Assembly: GCF_024345975.1 (NCBI RefSeq)
Contig: NZ_JAGQCD010000004.1
Span: forward strand, 98,116 to 162,115
Length of the DNA stretch: 64,000 bases
Origin: Cyanobium sp. Cruz-8D1
Lineage (GTDB): Bacteria; Cyanobacteriota; Cyanobacteriia; PCC-6307; Cyanobiaceae
Direction of reading: 5' to 3'
Shown here piece by piece: positions 19,129 to 29,041 of this stretch. Made by a program: the position numbers and the translations under genes. Each line of letters starts with the position of its first letter. The first letter of the stretch is position 1. The notes under the pieces were generated by a model that saw only the letters and a program-made list of their open reading frames with translations, ran no database searches and was not told where the DNA came from.

Positions 19129-19766
19129 ATGCCGCTCCGGGAGGAAGAGATCCTGACCTCGTGGGGCCTCAATGCCGCCGTCTGGACCAAGGCCATCCTC
19201 AAAGCGATCAAGGAGTTGCCCCACGCACCCTGCTGGATCTGGGCTGCGGTGAAGGCTGGCTGGCCCACCATTGCGCCCGTCAGGGCATTGAGGTGCTCGG
19301 CATCGACGCCGTGAACGAGCTCACGGCTGTGTCCGCGGACAGCGCCCCGCCTGGTGCCCGCTTTCAGACGCTGACCTACCAGCAGGTCGCGACCGGCAGC
19401 CTGAAGGAGCGGTTTGATGTGGTGGCGGCCAACTTCTCCCTGTTGGGGAATCGCAGCGTCGACGAGCTGTTCCTGGCTCTGCCGAAGCTGCTTGTCCCCA
19501 CTGGCTGCGTGCTTGTCCAGACCCTGCACCCCATGCTGATCTGCGCCGACCATCCCTACGAAGATGGGTGGCGGGAGAGCTCCTGGTCAGGCTTTTCCCC
19601 ATCCTTCCGGACTCCGGCTCCCTGGTACTTCCGCACCATGGAATCCTGGAAGGGGCTCTTCCGCCGTCACAACCTCGAGGTCAGGGAGATGCGCGAACCC
19701 CTGGATCCCATCAGCGGCCAGCCCGCCTCGGTGATCTTTCGCGCCACCACCATGAACGCCGCCTGA
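19129..19766 (+). pseudogene. SAM-dependent methyltransferase, frameshifted
   Basis: Two overlapping frames together make one class I methyltransferase. The first, from ATG 19129, encodes MPLREEEILTSWGLNAAVWTKAI, the usual N-terminal SW-N-A-WT motif, and then leads to KELPHAP. The reading then has to move to another frame near 19218-19227 to continue RTLLDLGCGEGWLAHHC, the SAM-binding motif, through to the stop at 19766. Relatives usually have about 15-20 more residues between WTKA and the motif, so a deletion may go with the frame change. The C-terminal part (PWYFRTMESW and the following helix) looks intact. It is either a decayed gene or an assembly error. Confidence 0.7.
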
Positions 19767-19791
19767 GCCGCCTGAAGGCCCGGCCGCTGAC

Positions 19792-20904
19792 TCAGCGCAG
19801 GCAGGCCATCGGATGGCGGGGCGCCACCCCAAGAGCCTTGGCCACGCCGGGATGGCACACCGCCCCATCCACCGTGTTCAGACCGGAGAGCAGTTCGGGC
19901 CGGTCGGTGACCGCCTCGAGCAGGCCCCGCCCCGCCATCACCAGGATGTAGGGCAGGGTGACGCTCACCAGCGCTTCGGTGGAGGTGAAGGGCACGGCGC
20001 CGGGCATGTTGCCCACGGCGTAGTGCTGCACGCCATGGATGGTCACCACCGGATCGGTGTGGGTGGTCTCGCGGCTGGTGGCGATGCAGCCCCCCTGGTC
20101 GATGGCCACATCGACGATCACCGACCCTGGCCGCATGCGCTGCACCAGCTCCTCCCCCACCAGGGTGGGGGCCCGGCCTCCGGGCAGGAGCACGGCGCCG
20201 ATCAGCAGGTCGGCCCCCGGCACCAGCCGCTCGATCAGGCTGCGGCTGCTCACCAGGCCCGTCATGCGGCCGCGCCGGGCGGTCTCCAGGCCCCGCAGGC
20301 GTTGCGGCGAGCGATCCAGCAGGAACACTTCCGCATCCATCGCCGCGGCGATGCGGGCCGCATTCCAGCCCACCGTGCCGGCCCCCAGCACCACCACCCG
20401 GGCGGGCCGCACGCCGGTGCAGCCCCCCATCAGCACACCACGGCCCCCGTGGGGTTTCTCCAGCAGGTGGGCCCCCACCTGGGCCGCCAGCCGGCCGGCC
20501 ACCTCGCTCATCGGCGCCAGCAGCGGCAGGCTGCCGTCCTCAAGCTGCACCGTCTCGTAGGCCAACGCCGTGGTGCCCGCGTCCAGCAGGGCCTGGCCCA
20601 CCTCGGGGTAGGCCGCCAGGTGCAGGTAGGTGAACAGCACCAGGTCGCTGCGCAGAAAGGCGAATTCCTGGGGCTGGGGCTCCTTCACCTTCACCACCAG
20701 ATGGGCGGCCCAGGCCTCCTCACAGCTGACCAGGCGGGCCCCGGAGGCGCGGTAGTCGTCGTCGCTGATGCCCGCCCCCAGCCCGGCCCCCTCCTGGACG
20801 CGCACCTCCATGCCCTGGGACACCAACTCATGGACGCCGTCAGGGGTGAGGGCCACCCGCTGTTCGTCGCGCTTGATTTCCGTGGGCACACCGATGCTCG
20901 CCAT
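19792..20904 (-). CDS. ald: Alanine dehydrogenase
   Basis: NAD-dependent L-alanine/pyruvate interconversion, linking carbon and nitrogen metabolism. The 370-residue protein has the conserved N terminus IGVPTEIKRDEQRVALTP, the Lys in VKVKEPQ, LFTYLHLA, the NAD site VVLGAGTVGWNAA and the MPGAVPFTSTEAL segment. The frame extends to 21015, but ATG at 20904 (MASIGVPTEIK) matches the family start. It is about 80 bases downstream of nadE on the same strand. Confidence 0.93.
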   Translation of the reverse strand: MASIGVPTEIKRDEQRVALTPDGVHELVSQGMEVRVQEGAGLGAGISDDDYRASGARLVSCEEAWAAHLVVKVKEPQPQEFAFLRSDLVLFTYLHLAAYPEVGQALLDAGTTALAYETVQLEDGSLPLLAPMSEVAGRLAAQVGAHLLEKPHGGRGVLMGGCTGVRPARVVVLGAGTVGWNAARIAAAMDAEVFLLDRSPQRLRGLETARRGRMTGLVSSRSLIERLVPGADLLIGAVLLPGGRAPTLVGEELVQRMRPGSVIVDVAIDQGGCIATSRETTHTDPVVTIHGVQHYAVGNMPGAVPFTSTEALVSVTLPYILVMAGRGLLEAVTDRPELLSGLNTVDGAVCHPGVAKALGVAPRHPMACLR

Positions 20905-20983
20905 CGGAGAGGCCAGGGGTGCCGGGCCGGGAGCTGGCATGGACCGAAAAGAATTGCCGCCCTGAGGCGATCGTGGCCAAACC

Positions 20984-22693
20984 CTAGGCCGAGGCGATGG
21001 GCATCCGCCAGCCACTGCCGAAGGCCCGGTCGCTCACCTTGAGCACCGGTGCCGCCTGGCGGCGCTTGAACTCGGCCCGCCGCAGCAACCCGGCCACCCG
21101 GTCCACCAGCTCCCGGTCGGCCCCCTGGGCCACCAGCTCCTCCGGCGTGCGCATCTCCTCGATGCAGGCCTTGAGCAGGGGATCGAGCACCGCGTAGTCG
21201 GGCAGGGAATCGCTGTCGCGCTGGTCGGGGCGCAGCTCGGCGCTGGGGGGCTTGGTGCGGATCGCCACGCCGATCAGCTCCGCATCGGACGGCAGGCCAA
21301 GGGTGGCGCGGCAGGGGCCGGAGGCCGGCCCATCCAGCCAGTCACACAGACCGGAAATGGTGGTCTTGTAGAGGTCGCCGATCACCGCCAGGCCGCCGTT
21401 CATGTCGCCGTAGAGGGTGCAGTAGCCCACCGCCAACTCCGATTTGTTGCCGGTGGAAAGCAGCAGACCCCCCTTTTCGTTGGCCACCGCCATCAGCAGC
21501 GTGCCCCGGATCCGCGACTGCAGGTTCTCCTCGGTCACCCCCCGCGGTGGCGCCCCCAGCTCGGCGCTGAGGGCGGCGGCGAAGGCCTCCATCAGCGGCG
21601 CGATCGGCAGGGTGGCGGTGCGCAGTCCGAGCCGCCCGGCCAGGGCGGCGGCGTCGTCCAAGGAGCCAGCCGAGCTGAACGGGGAGGGCATCCGCAGCCC
21701 TTCCACCCGCTCAGGCCCGAGGGCCGCGGCGGCGATCACCGCCACCAGGGCCGAATCGATGCCGCCGCTGAGCCCCAGCAGGGCCCGCTGGAAGCCGCAC
21801 TTGGCGGCGTAGTCGCGCACCCCCAGCACCAGCACCCGAAGCAGCTGCTCCCAGGGATCTGGCGGCGCCGCGGGCGTCGTGGCAGTGGTGGCCCCGGGGC
21901 TGGTCGCCGCAGGGGGGCCGGCGTCCCAGCGGCCCAGGTCCTCGGCGGCGCAGGCCAGCCGCAGCAACGGACGCCCGGCCCCATCGACCACGAAGCTGGC
22001 GCCGTCGAAGACCAGCTCGTCGTTGCCGCCCACCTGGTTGAGGTAGACCACCGGCGCCCCGAGCCGGGCCGCCGCCCGGGCCGCCAGGGCCTGGCGCACC
22101 TCCCCCTTGCCGCGGCCGAAGGGGGAGGCCGAGAGGTTGAGCAGCAGGTCGATCCGGCTCGGCACCAGATCAGCGATCGGATCCACCGCGTCCGGCCAGC
22201 GGCTGCGCAGGGTCTCCTCCACCCAGAGGTCCTCGCAGATGGTCAGGCCCAGCCGCCAGGGGCGGCCACCGGCCTCCAGCTCCAGCACCGCCGCGGCGTC
22301 GCCGGGCAGGAAGTAGCGGCGCTCATCGAAGACGTCGTAGGTGGGCAGCAGGCGCTTGCGACAGACATAGCGCCAGCGACCCCGCTGCACCAGGGCCAGG
22401 GCGTTGTACAGGCCAGGCTGCCGCCGGCCAACAGCCGGCTCGGCCACCCCGACCAGCAGGGCCAGATCGTCTTGGCAGGCCGCCGCCAGGGACGCGAGCA
22501 CCTGCTCCTGGCGCTGGATCAGGGCAGGGCGCAGCAGCAGGTCCCGCGGCGGGTAGCCCCACAGCGACAACTCGGGGGTGAGAACAAGGTCGGCCCCGCC
22601 GGCGCGGGCCCGCTCGGCGGCCGCCAGGATCCGCTGGCCGTTGCCCTCCAGGTCGCCGACAAGGGGATTGAGCTGGGCCAGGGCGAGGCGCAT
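20984..22693 (-). CDS. nadE: Glutamine-dependent NAD+ synthetase
   Basis: Converts deamido-NAD to NAD using glutamine. The 569-residue protein has an N-terminal nitrilase-like glutaminase domain (E41 in LTPELSLWGYPPRD, Lys in VCRKRLLPTYDVFDERRYF, Cys in LGLTICEDLW) and a C-terminal synthetase domain with the PP-loop LGLSGGIDSALVA, LLSTGNKSELAVGYCTLYGD and the KPPSAELRPDQ motif. Its ATG shares one base with the nadD stop, and the two act in consecutive steps of NAD synthesis. Confidence 0.95.
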   Translation of the reverse strand: MRLALAQLNPLVGDLEGNGQRILAAAERARAGGADLVLTPELSLWGYPPRDLLLRPALIQRQEQVLASLAAACQDDLALLVGVAEPAVGRRQPGLYNALALVQRGRWRYVCRKRLLPTYDVFDERRYFLPGDAAAVLELEAGGRPWRLGLTICEDLWVEETLRSRWPDAVDPIADLVPSRIDLLLNLSASPFGRGKGEVRQALAARAAARLGAPVVYLNQVGGNDELVFDGASFVVDGAGRPLLRLACAAEDLGRWDAGPPAATSPGATTATTPAAPPDPWEQLLRVLVLGVRDYAAKCGFQRALLGLSGGIDSALVAVIAAAALGPERVEGLRMPSPFSSAGSLDDAAALAGRLGLRTATLPIAPLMEAFAAALSAELGAPPRGVTEENLQSRIRGTLLMAVANEKGGLLLSTGNKSELAVGYCTLYGDMNGGLAVIGDLYKTTISGLCDWLDGPASGPCRATLGLPSDAELIGVAIRTKPPSAELRPDQRDSDSLPDYAVLDPLLKACIEEMRTPEELVAQGADRELVDRVAGLLRRAEFKRRQAAPVLKVSDRAFGSGWRMPIASA

Positions 22694-23274
22694 CAGGGCT
22701 CGGAGAGGCCGTAGAGATTGTGCTGCAGCAGCACGGGCCAGAGCTCGGACGGTACCTGGGCCGGATCGGGCCGATCCCGGATCCGGGAGCTGGCGCTGGG
22801 CGGGATCGCCAGGGGCAGCAGGTCGAGGCTGGCCCCCAGGCCGCGCAAGCGCTCCAGATCCGCCGTCTCCAGCGGCCAGCCCTCGCGACGGGCGATGCCG
22901 AGCCGGCAGCTGCTCAGCAATGTGTCGGCCCGCTTCCAGCGGGGAATCTGGCCGGCCAGGTCGCTGCCCACCACGAACACCAGCTCCCGCTGGGGCCAGC
23001 GCGCCCGCGCCCGCTCCAGCGTCTCCACCGCCCAGGGACTGCTCAGCTGCGGCTCCAGGCTGAGCCGGGGGTCATCGATGGCGCCCACCAGGGCGGCCAG
23101 CAGGGCGGTGCGCAGCTCCAGGGGGGCGCCGTGCTGCTTGAGGGGGTTGTCGCTGGCCCAGGTGACCACCGCAGGGAACAGGCCCAGCAGTCCCTCCAGC
23201 AGCGCCCTGTGGCCGCGGGTCGGGGGATCGGCGCTGGTGCCGAACAGGGCGAGACGACCTTCAGGGGGGGTCAC
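22693..23274 (-). CDS. nadD: Nicotinate-nucleotide adenylyltransferase
   Basis: Adenylates nicotinate mononucleotide, giving deamido-NAD for NadE. The 193-residue protein has the nucleotidyltransferase motif with TRGH (ALFGTSADPPTRGH) and the ASSRIRDR motif near the C terminus in place of the usual ISSTxIR. VFVVGSDLAGQIPRW matches the family's central GxD region. GTG at 23274 overlaps the TGA of the GTPase gene by four bases; upstream in-frame codons to 23322 lie inside that gene and are less likely. Confidence 0.88.
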   Translation of the reverse strand: MTPPEGRLALFGTSADPPTRGHRALLEGLLGLFPAVVTWASDNPLKQHGAPLELRTALLAALVGAIDDPRLSLEPQLSSPWAVETLERARARWPQRELVFVVGSDLAGQIPRWKRADTLLSSCRLGIARREGWPLETADLERLRGLGASLDLLPLAIPPSASSRIRDRPDPAQVPSELWPVLLQHNLYGLSEP

Positions 23275-24608
23275 GGCTGGAGGCCGCCGCCGGCGGTGCG
23301 TTCCCCTCCCTCCTGCTGCCACTCGCTCAACCAGCGGCGGGTTTCCGGATCCTGCCGCACCAGCCGGCGCAGCAGGGCCCCCGGCTGGCCCGCAGCGGTG
23401 GCGGCGCGCAGCAGTTCGGCGGCCGCCAGCCGGCCCGTGCGCCGGGTGGTGTGCACCGCGAGCGCCGCCTGGGCCAGGGCCACCGGGGCCGCCGGCGCCA
23501 GGCTCAGCCCACCGCTCAGGGGCGCCGCCAGCAGCAGCAGCTGGCGCAGCCCGCCCAGCAGCAGCTGCAGGCCCAGCTGGGCGCCCCCCAGCAGGGCGTT
23601 GTGGCCACTGAGGCGGGTGAGCAGGGAACGGGCCCCGCCGCGGGTCATGGGCAGGCCGTAGAGCTGGCAGAGCTGGACCACCAGGGCGCTGTCGCAGGCC
23701 AGACCTCCAGCCAGATCGAGCAGCAGCAAGGGGTTGGCCGCCACCCCCGTGGCCTTGAGGGCCGCGAAGCGGCCGATCAGGCCCTGGGCCTGGCGGCGGC
23801 CGTGGCGCAGCCGGCAGCGGTGAAGGGCCTGGCTGAAGCGGTCGGCGGCCCGCAGGGCATTGAGGGCCAGCAGCAGCTCCCCATGGCGCTCGAGCAGGCC
23901 GGTGAGTTCACGGCGCAGGGGCTCCACCCGGGGCGGCGCCGGCTCGCTGCGCACCCGGCCGTCGGCGCGCAGGCGTGCCTCGCGGGGGGCGGCCGCCACG
24001 GCCAGGGGCCGCAGGTTGCGGGCCCCCACCGGCAGACGCAGGCCGATGCTGGCCAGCAGGGCGTCGCGCTCGGCCTCCGGCCAGCAGTCGCTGCGGTTGA
24101 GCACCAGCAGCAGGGGCTTGCCGGAGGCCAGCAGATCGTCCAGGGCCTGCGCGTCCATCACGGTGAGGTCGCTGTCGATCACCAGCAGCACCAGGTCGGC
24201 CCCCACCGCCACCCGGGCCGCCAGGCGGGAGCGGGCGGCGGCGGCGATCTCGTCGATGCCGGGGGTGTCGACCAGGTCGACCCCCTCCAGGCCGGCCAAG
24301 GGCTGGCCCCAGGCCTGCTGCTGCTGGTGGCGGGTGCAGCCGTGGGCCACGTCGGTGGCGAAGTGCTCCTCCCCGAGCAGGGCATTGAGCAGGCTCGACT
24401 TGCCCACCCCCACCCGGCCGAACACCGCCACCCGCGGCCGGCGCAGGCGCAGGCGTTCCAGCTGGCGATCGAGGCTGGCCAGTTCCGGCGCCAGGGCCGC
24501 CTGCTCCCGGCCGCTGAGCACCAGCCCCGATCGCCAGCGGGCCAGCAGCTGCCGGCAGCGCTCGGCGGCGGGGGGGGCAACCAGGGGGGCCGGGGCCGCC
24601 ATGGTCAT
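23271..24608 (-). CDS. Era-like GTPase with C-terminal DUF697-like region
   Basis: A 445-residue GTP-binding protein. G1 is GRVGVGKSS (residues 64-72), G3 is DTPG (114-117) and G4 is NRSD. The C-terminal part contains hydrophobic helices (around residues 355-400), as in DUF697-type proteins that attach to membranes. The role is not known. ATG at 24608 overlaps the stop of the CNNM gene by four bases; the frame is open further upstream to 24911, but that part lies inside the CNNM gene. Confidence 0.8.
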   Translation of the reverse strand: MTMAAPAPLVAPPAAERCRQLLARWRSGLVLSGREQAALAPELASLDRQLERLRLRRPRVAVFGRVGVGKSSLLNALLGEEHFATDVAHGCTRHQQQQAWGQPLAGLEGVDLVDTPGIDEIAAAARSRLAARVAVGADLVLLVIDSDLTVMDAQALDDLLASGKPLLLVLNRSDCWPEAERDALLASIGLRLPVGARNLRPLAVAAAPREARLRADGRVRSEPAPPRVEPLRRELTGLLERHGELLLALNALRAADRFSQALHRCRLRHGRRQAQGLIGRFAALKATGVAANPLLLLDLAGGLACDSALVVQLCQLYGLPMTRGGARSLLTRLSGHNALLGGAQLGLQLLLGGLRQLLLLAAPLSGGLSLAPAAPVALAQAALAVHTTRRTGRLAAAELLRAATAAGQPGALLRRLVRQDPETRRWLSEWQQEGGERTAGGGLQP

Positions 24609-25618
24609 GGGTGGCTCTCGGCGGCGGAGGCCGGGCGGCGCCACCAGCCGGCCAGCACCGCCAGCACGGCTTCGGGGCCGATCACCCCGACAAAGCCGCC
24701 GAACTCGTCCACCACCACCCGCACCCCGGAGCCATTGCGGCGGAAGCTGGTCAGCAGCCGGTCGGCCCGGATCATCTCCGGCACGAACTCCACCGGTTCG
24801 CAGAGATCGGCGGCCTGGCTGGCGCCACGGCACTCCACCAGGGCGGTGAGCAGCTGCTCGCGGCTGGCCACGCCCAGCACCTCGTCCACCTCCTCCCCCA
24901 GCACCACCCACCAGGCGGTGGCATGGCGCAGCAGGGTGGCGCGCTGCTCATCAAGGCTCTGGTGGCCCGCCAGGGTGGGGGCCGAGACCCGCGGCAGCAT
25001 CAGGTCCCGCGCGGTGAGGTCGTTGAGCTGGAACACCTTGGCGATCATGGCGGCCTCATCGGCCTCGATCTGACCCTGCTGGGAGCCGAGGCGGGCCAGC
25101 AGGCGGATCTCGTTTTCGTCGGTGCTGATCTCGTTCTCGGCCGTGATCGCCGGCAGGATCCGCTCCAGCAGCAGCACCAGGGGCAACATCAAGGTGGTGA
25201 TCAACCCCAGCCCCGGGGCGACGGCCAGGGACACGGGCAGGGCCAGCTTGCTGCCGATCGCCTTGGGCAGGATTTCCCCCAGCAGGATCACCAGCACGGT
25301 GAGGGCCACCGAGAACAGGGGCAGGGCCGGGCCGCTGACGCCGTAGCGGGCGAAGACGACGCTGGCAAACCCGCCCACCATCAGGCTGCCGAAGATGTTG
25401 AACATGTTGTTGGCGATCACAAGCACCGCCAGGGTGCGGCCGAGTCGCTGGCGCAGGGCTTCCAGCCGCCGGGCCCCTGGCACCGGCCGGGGGCGGCTCG
25501 CCAGTTCATGCACCTTCACTGGGTTGACCGTGAGCAGGGCCGCCTCCACCCCCGAACACAGGAAGGACCCCATCAACATCACGATCACCGCCAGAACCAG
25601 AAGCAGGAGATCGTTCAT
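24605..25618 (-). CDS. CNNM/CorC-type (DUF21) membrane protein with CBS domains
   Basis: A 337-residue protein of the HlyC/CorC (CNNM) family, often linked to Mg2+ or Co2+ export. The N-terminal DUF21 part has about four membrane helices (residues 1-165; LLGEILPKAIG is the family signature near residue 110). The rest is a CBS pair: LTARDLMLPRVSAPTLAGH and a second shortened one (GVRVVVDEFGGFVGVIG). There is no C-terminal CorC_HlyC domain, so it is a short form. ATG at 25618 begins MNDLLLLVLAV. It is the first gene of the CNNM - GTPase - nadD - nadE operon. Confidence 0.85.
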   Translation of the reverse strand: MNDLLLLVLAVIVMLMGSFLCSGVEAALLTVNPVKVHELASRPRPVPGARRLEALRQRLGRTLAVLVIANNMFNIFGSLMVGGFASVVFARYGVSGPALPLFSVALTVLVILLGEILPKAIGSKLALPVSLAVAPGLGLITTLMLPLVLLLERILPAITAENEISTDENEIRLLARLGSQQGQIEADEAAMIAKVFQLNDLTARDLMLPRVSAPTLAGHQSLDEQRATLLRHATAWWVVLGEEVDEVLGVASREQLLTALVECRGASQAADLCEPVEFVPEMIRADRLLTSFRRNGSGVRVVVDEFGGFVGVIGPEAVLAVLAGWWRRPASAAESHP

Positions 25619-25721
25619 CCGCGGGGGTGGGCAGCAGGGGTGAACGGCACGTGCAGGTTCGGGGGGATCACGTGTATTTAATCGGCTGTGCCATCTTCTC
25701 GCTGTACATCCCTGCGCCGCG

Positions 25722-27053
25722 ATGCCGCCGACCCCCCCGATCGATGCCGCCCTGCTGGCCCGCCGGCGCCAGCGGTTCCTGCAGCAGCTGGGCGGAGTGG
25801 CCGCGGTGATCCCCGGCGCGGCGCTGGTGACCCACCACGCCGACGTGGAGCACAGCTTCCGCCAGAACAGCGATTTCTGGTATCTGACCGGCTTCGATGA
25901 GCCCGGTGCCGTGGCCCTGTTCCTCCCCCACCGCCCCGACAACCCCTTCGTGCTGTTCGTGGAGGCGAAGGATCCGGGGGCCGAGGTATGGAACGGCTTC
26001 CGCTGGGGCTGCGAGGGTGCCGTCACCAGCTTTGGCGCCGACCTGGCCCACCCCCGCCGCGAACTGGCCGAGCGGCTGCCGGAGTATCTCGACGGCGCCG
26101 AGGGGATCGCCTTCCGGGTGGGCCGCCACCCCCAGGTGGAACCCCTGGTGCTCGCCGCCTGGGGGCGCCAGCTGGATCGGGCCCCCCGCAGCGGCAAGGC
26201 GGCCCTGGGGCTGGTCGCCCCCTGCCCGCTGCTGCACGAGCTGCGGCTGCGCAAGGAACCCGAGGAGCTGGCCCGCCTGCGGCAGGCCGCCCGCATCTCC
26301 GCCGAGGCCCACGAACTGGCGCGGCGGGTGGTGCGGCCTGGCCTCAGCGAACGGCAGGTGCAGGCCGTGATCGAGCAGCACTTTCTTGAGCAGGGGGCCC
26401 GGGGCCCGGCCTACGGCTCGATCGTGGCCGGCGGCGACAACGCCTGCGTCCTCCACTACACCGCCAACGCCGATGTGCTGCGGGACGGCGACCTGTTGCT
26501 GATCGATGCCGGCTGCAGCCTCGACGACTACTACAACGGCGATATCACCCGCACCTTCCCCGTCAACGGACGCTTCAGCGGCGAGCAGCGGGCCCTCTAC
26601 GAACTGGTGCTGGCCGCCCAGGAGGCGGCCGTGGCGGCGGTGGCCCCTGGCCAGACCGCCGAAGGGGTGCATGACACCGCCGTGCGGGTGCTGGTGGAGG
26701 GGCTGGTGGAGCTGGGCCTGCTCAGCGGCGCGGTGGATGGCCTGATCGAGCAGGGGGCCTACCGCCACCTGTACATGCACCGCACCGGCCACTGGCTCGG
26801 CCTCGACGTCCACGATGTGGGGGCCTACCGGCTGGGCGAGCACCACGTGGCGCTCGAGCCGGGCATGGTGCTGACCGTGGAGCCCGGCCTTTACGTGAGT
26901 GACCGGTTGGCGGTACCCGAGGGCCAGCCCGCCATCGCCGAGCGCTGGAAGGGCATCGGCATCCGCATCGAGGACGATGTGGCGGTGAGCGACCACGGCC
27001 ATGAGGTGCTCACGGCCGCCGCCCTCAAGGCGCCGGCGGCGATGGAGCGCTGA
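25722..27053 (+). CDS. pepP: Aminopeptidase P (M24B)
   Basis: Removes N-terminal residues preceding proline. The 443-residue protein has an N-terminal aminopeptidase-P domain (VEHSFRQNSDFWYLTGFDEP) and a pita-bread catalytic domain with all metal ligands visible: LLIDAGCSLDDYYNGDITRTFP (two Asp), HRTGHWLGLDVHD (His), TVEPGLYV (Glu) and RIEDDV (Glu). ATG at 25722 is divergent from the CNNM gene with about 100 bases between. Its 3' end overlaps the convergent HAD gene by 29 bases. Confidence 0.93.
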   Translation: MPPTPPIDAALLARRRQRFLQQLGGVAAVIPGAALVTHHADVEHSFRQNSDFWYLTGFDEPGAVALFLPHRPDNPFVLFVEAKDPGAEVWNGFRWGCEGAVTSFGADLAHPRRELAERLPEYLDGAEGIAFRVGRHPQVEPLVLAAWGRQLDRAPRSGKAALGLVAPCPLLHELRLRKEPEELARLRQAARISAEAHELARRVVRPGLSERQVQAVIEQHFLEQGARGPAYGSIVAGGDNACVLHYTANADVLRDGDLLLIDAGCSLDDYYNGDITRTFPVNGRFSGEQRALYELVLAAQEAAVAAVAPGQTAEGVHDTAVRVLVEGLVELGLLSGAVDGLIEQGAYRHLYMHRTGHWLGLDVHDVGAYRLGEHHVALEPGMVLTVEPGLYVSDRLAVPEGQPAIAERWKGIGIRIEDDVAVSDHGHEVLTAAALKAPAAMER

Positions 27054-27822
27054 ACAGCTCCAGCACCTGACGGGTGGAGCCCAGGAGATGGTCGGCCCCC
27101 GCCTGGCGCAGCTGCGCTTCATACCGCTGCCGCTCGGCCTCCCGTCCGGGCCCGTGCAGATGGGGGGGCGCCACCGCCAGGGCCTCGAAGCGCTGGCCGG
27201 GCACCCGGGCGCGGGCGCGGCGCACCGTCTCCACATCGGCCACTGTGTCGCCGAGGTAGGCCACGGGCGGGGCGCCGGCGCCCAGGGGCACCCCCGCCAG
27301 GCGGGCCGCCAGGGCCAGGAGGCCGGTGGGCTCGGGCTTGTCGGGGGCCTGGCCCATGGCGATCAGGGGCGGCGCCACCAGGCCCAGCCGCTGCTCCAGC
27401 ACAAAGCGGGCGGAGGGGGGCTCGGCGCCGCTGACGAAGCCCCAGGCGATCCCAAGATCGCCGAGGGCGGCGAAGAACGGCCCGTCCACCAGCAGGGGCT
27501 CACTGCCGATGAAGCCGCGCCAGAGGCCGGTATCCCCCTCCGGATCGCCACCGAAGTAGTAGCCGCTGAACACCGCCACCAGCTCCGCCCAGGCAGGCAG
27601 AGGGGCCACGCCGCGACGGCGCAGCAGCTCCATCGAGGCCTGCCAGTCGTTGTTCCAGCGACCTTCACCCTTGAGAGCGTCGATGGCGGCGGGCTCCGGC
27701 GCCCAGCCGCTGAAGTGCTGCACGGTTTCGACGATGGCGCGCCGGTAACTGCCGCCCACATCCCTGATCACGCCGTCGATGTCGAACAGGAGGACGGCGC
27801 GGGGGGCGGCGGGGGCAGCCAG
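27025..27822 (-). CDS. HAD hydrolase (TIGR01548 type), start codon unclear
   Basis: A cyanobacterial HAD-superfamily hydrolase. The nucleophile motif LLFDIDGV lies at about 27766-27790 on the minus strand, followed by IRDVGGSYRRAIVETVQHF, LKGEGRWNNDWQAS, a Lys in DKPEPTG and YLGDTVADV. The only ATG, GTG or TTG in frame is GTG at 27771, just after the DIDG motif, which would remove the catalytic Asp. Upstream the frame stays open to 27921 with no usual start. The listed 5' end uses the CTG at 27822 as a guess. The gene is divergent from ycf65, whose own start lies only about 50 bases away. Confidence 0.6.
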   Translation of the reverse strand: MAAPAAPRAVLLFDIDGVIRDVGGSYRRAIVETVQHFSGWAPEPAAIDALKGEGRWNNDWQASMELLRRRGVAPLPAWAELVAVFSGYYFGGDPEGDTGLWRGFIGSEPLLVDGPFFAALGDLGIAWGFVSGAEPPSARFVLEQRLGLVAPPLIAMGQAPDKPEPTGLLALAARLAGVPLGAGAPPVAYLGDTVADVETVRRARARVPGQRFEALAVAPPHLHGPGREAERQRYEAQLRQAGADHLLGSTRQVLELFSAPSPPAP

Positions 27823-27863
27823 GGGGTTGCAGCGAATCGGCTGGTAGGTTAATCGTTTGCTAG

Positions 27864-28352
<489 letters not shown>

Positions 28353-28373
28353 GTCCTGCCCTTCCCAGGCGGT

Positions 28374-29036
28374 TCAGCCGCCTTGGGCGTCCTTTTCAAA
28401 CTGCTCGGCGGCCGCGGCTGTATCCAGGCTGGCGAACAGGGCTTGGGCAATCGCCGGGCTGATCGTGTGGTGGGCCAGGCCGGCGGCAGCCAGGCGGGCC
28501 AGATCCCCCGGCTGCCGCAGGCTGGCCACCAATAACCGGGTGCTGGAACCCACCCCTTCGAGGGCCCGCTGCATGGCGATCAGCTCGCCGTGGCCGTCAC
28601 GGCCACGATCGCTGATGCGGCCCAGGTAGGCGGCGATGCCATCGGCCCCGAGGGCCGCGGCCACCAGCACCTGCGCCACTTCATAGCAGGCGGTGAAGGT
28701 GACGGGTACCCCTTCGGCGATCAACTGGCGCGCCACCGCGGCGCCGGTCCGGGTGATCGGCACTTTGACGAAGACCCGCTGGGGATCGAGGGCCGCCAGG
28801 GCCCGGCCGGTGGCCAGCTGCTGTTCCCCATCAACGCCCCAGGTCTGCAGATGCAGCTCGCGGCAGCCCAGGGCCACAGCGCGCTCATGCAGCCGCCCCA
28901 GGTGGTGAAAGTTGCAGGGCTGGCCGGCCCGCCGCAGCAGGGTCGGGTTGGTGGTGACGCCCTGGAACAGGCCGCTGGGCAGCCAGTGCTCCCACTCCAG
29001 GGGATCGGCGCAATCGAGCAGCAGGCGCAGGGCCAT
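28374..29036 (-). CDS. Transaldolase / fructose-6-phosphate aldolase family protein
   Basis: A 220-residue enzyme of the short transaldolase group. GVTTNPTLL is at residues 26-34 and the Schiff-base Lys is K91 in FVKVPITRTG; TFTACYEVAQVLVAA and ISDRGRDGH follow. These are the positions of FSA and small transaldolases, so it should handle sugar phosphates, though the exact substrate is unknown. It is the last gene of the signalling operon, five bases after the PP2C stop, an unusual place for a metabolic enzyme. Confidence 0.8.
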   Translation of the reverse strand: MALRLLLDCADPLEWEHWLPSGLFQGVTTNPTLLRRAGQPCNFHHLGRLHERAVALGCRELHLQTWGVDGEQQLATGRALAALDPQRVFVKVPITRTGAAVARQLIAEGVPVTFTACYEVAQVLVAAALGADGIAAYLGRISDRGRDGHGELIAMQRALEGVGSSTRLLVASLRQPGDLARLAAAGLAHHTISPAIAQALFASLDTAAAAEQFEKDAQGG

Positions 29037-29041
29037 GGGGT

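Noticed and set aside
19813..21042. A 409-codon plus-strand frame opposite ald
   Set aside because: It mirrors ald and gives His/Gln/Gly-rich low-complexity protein.
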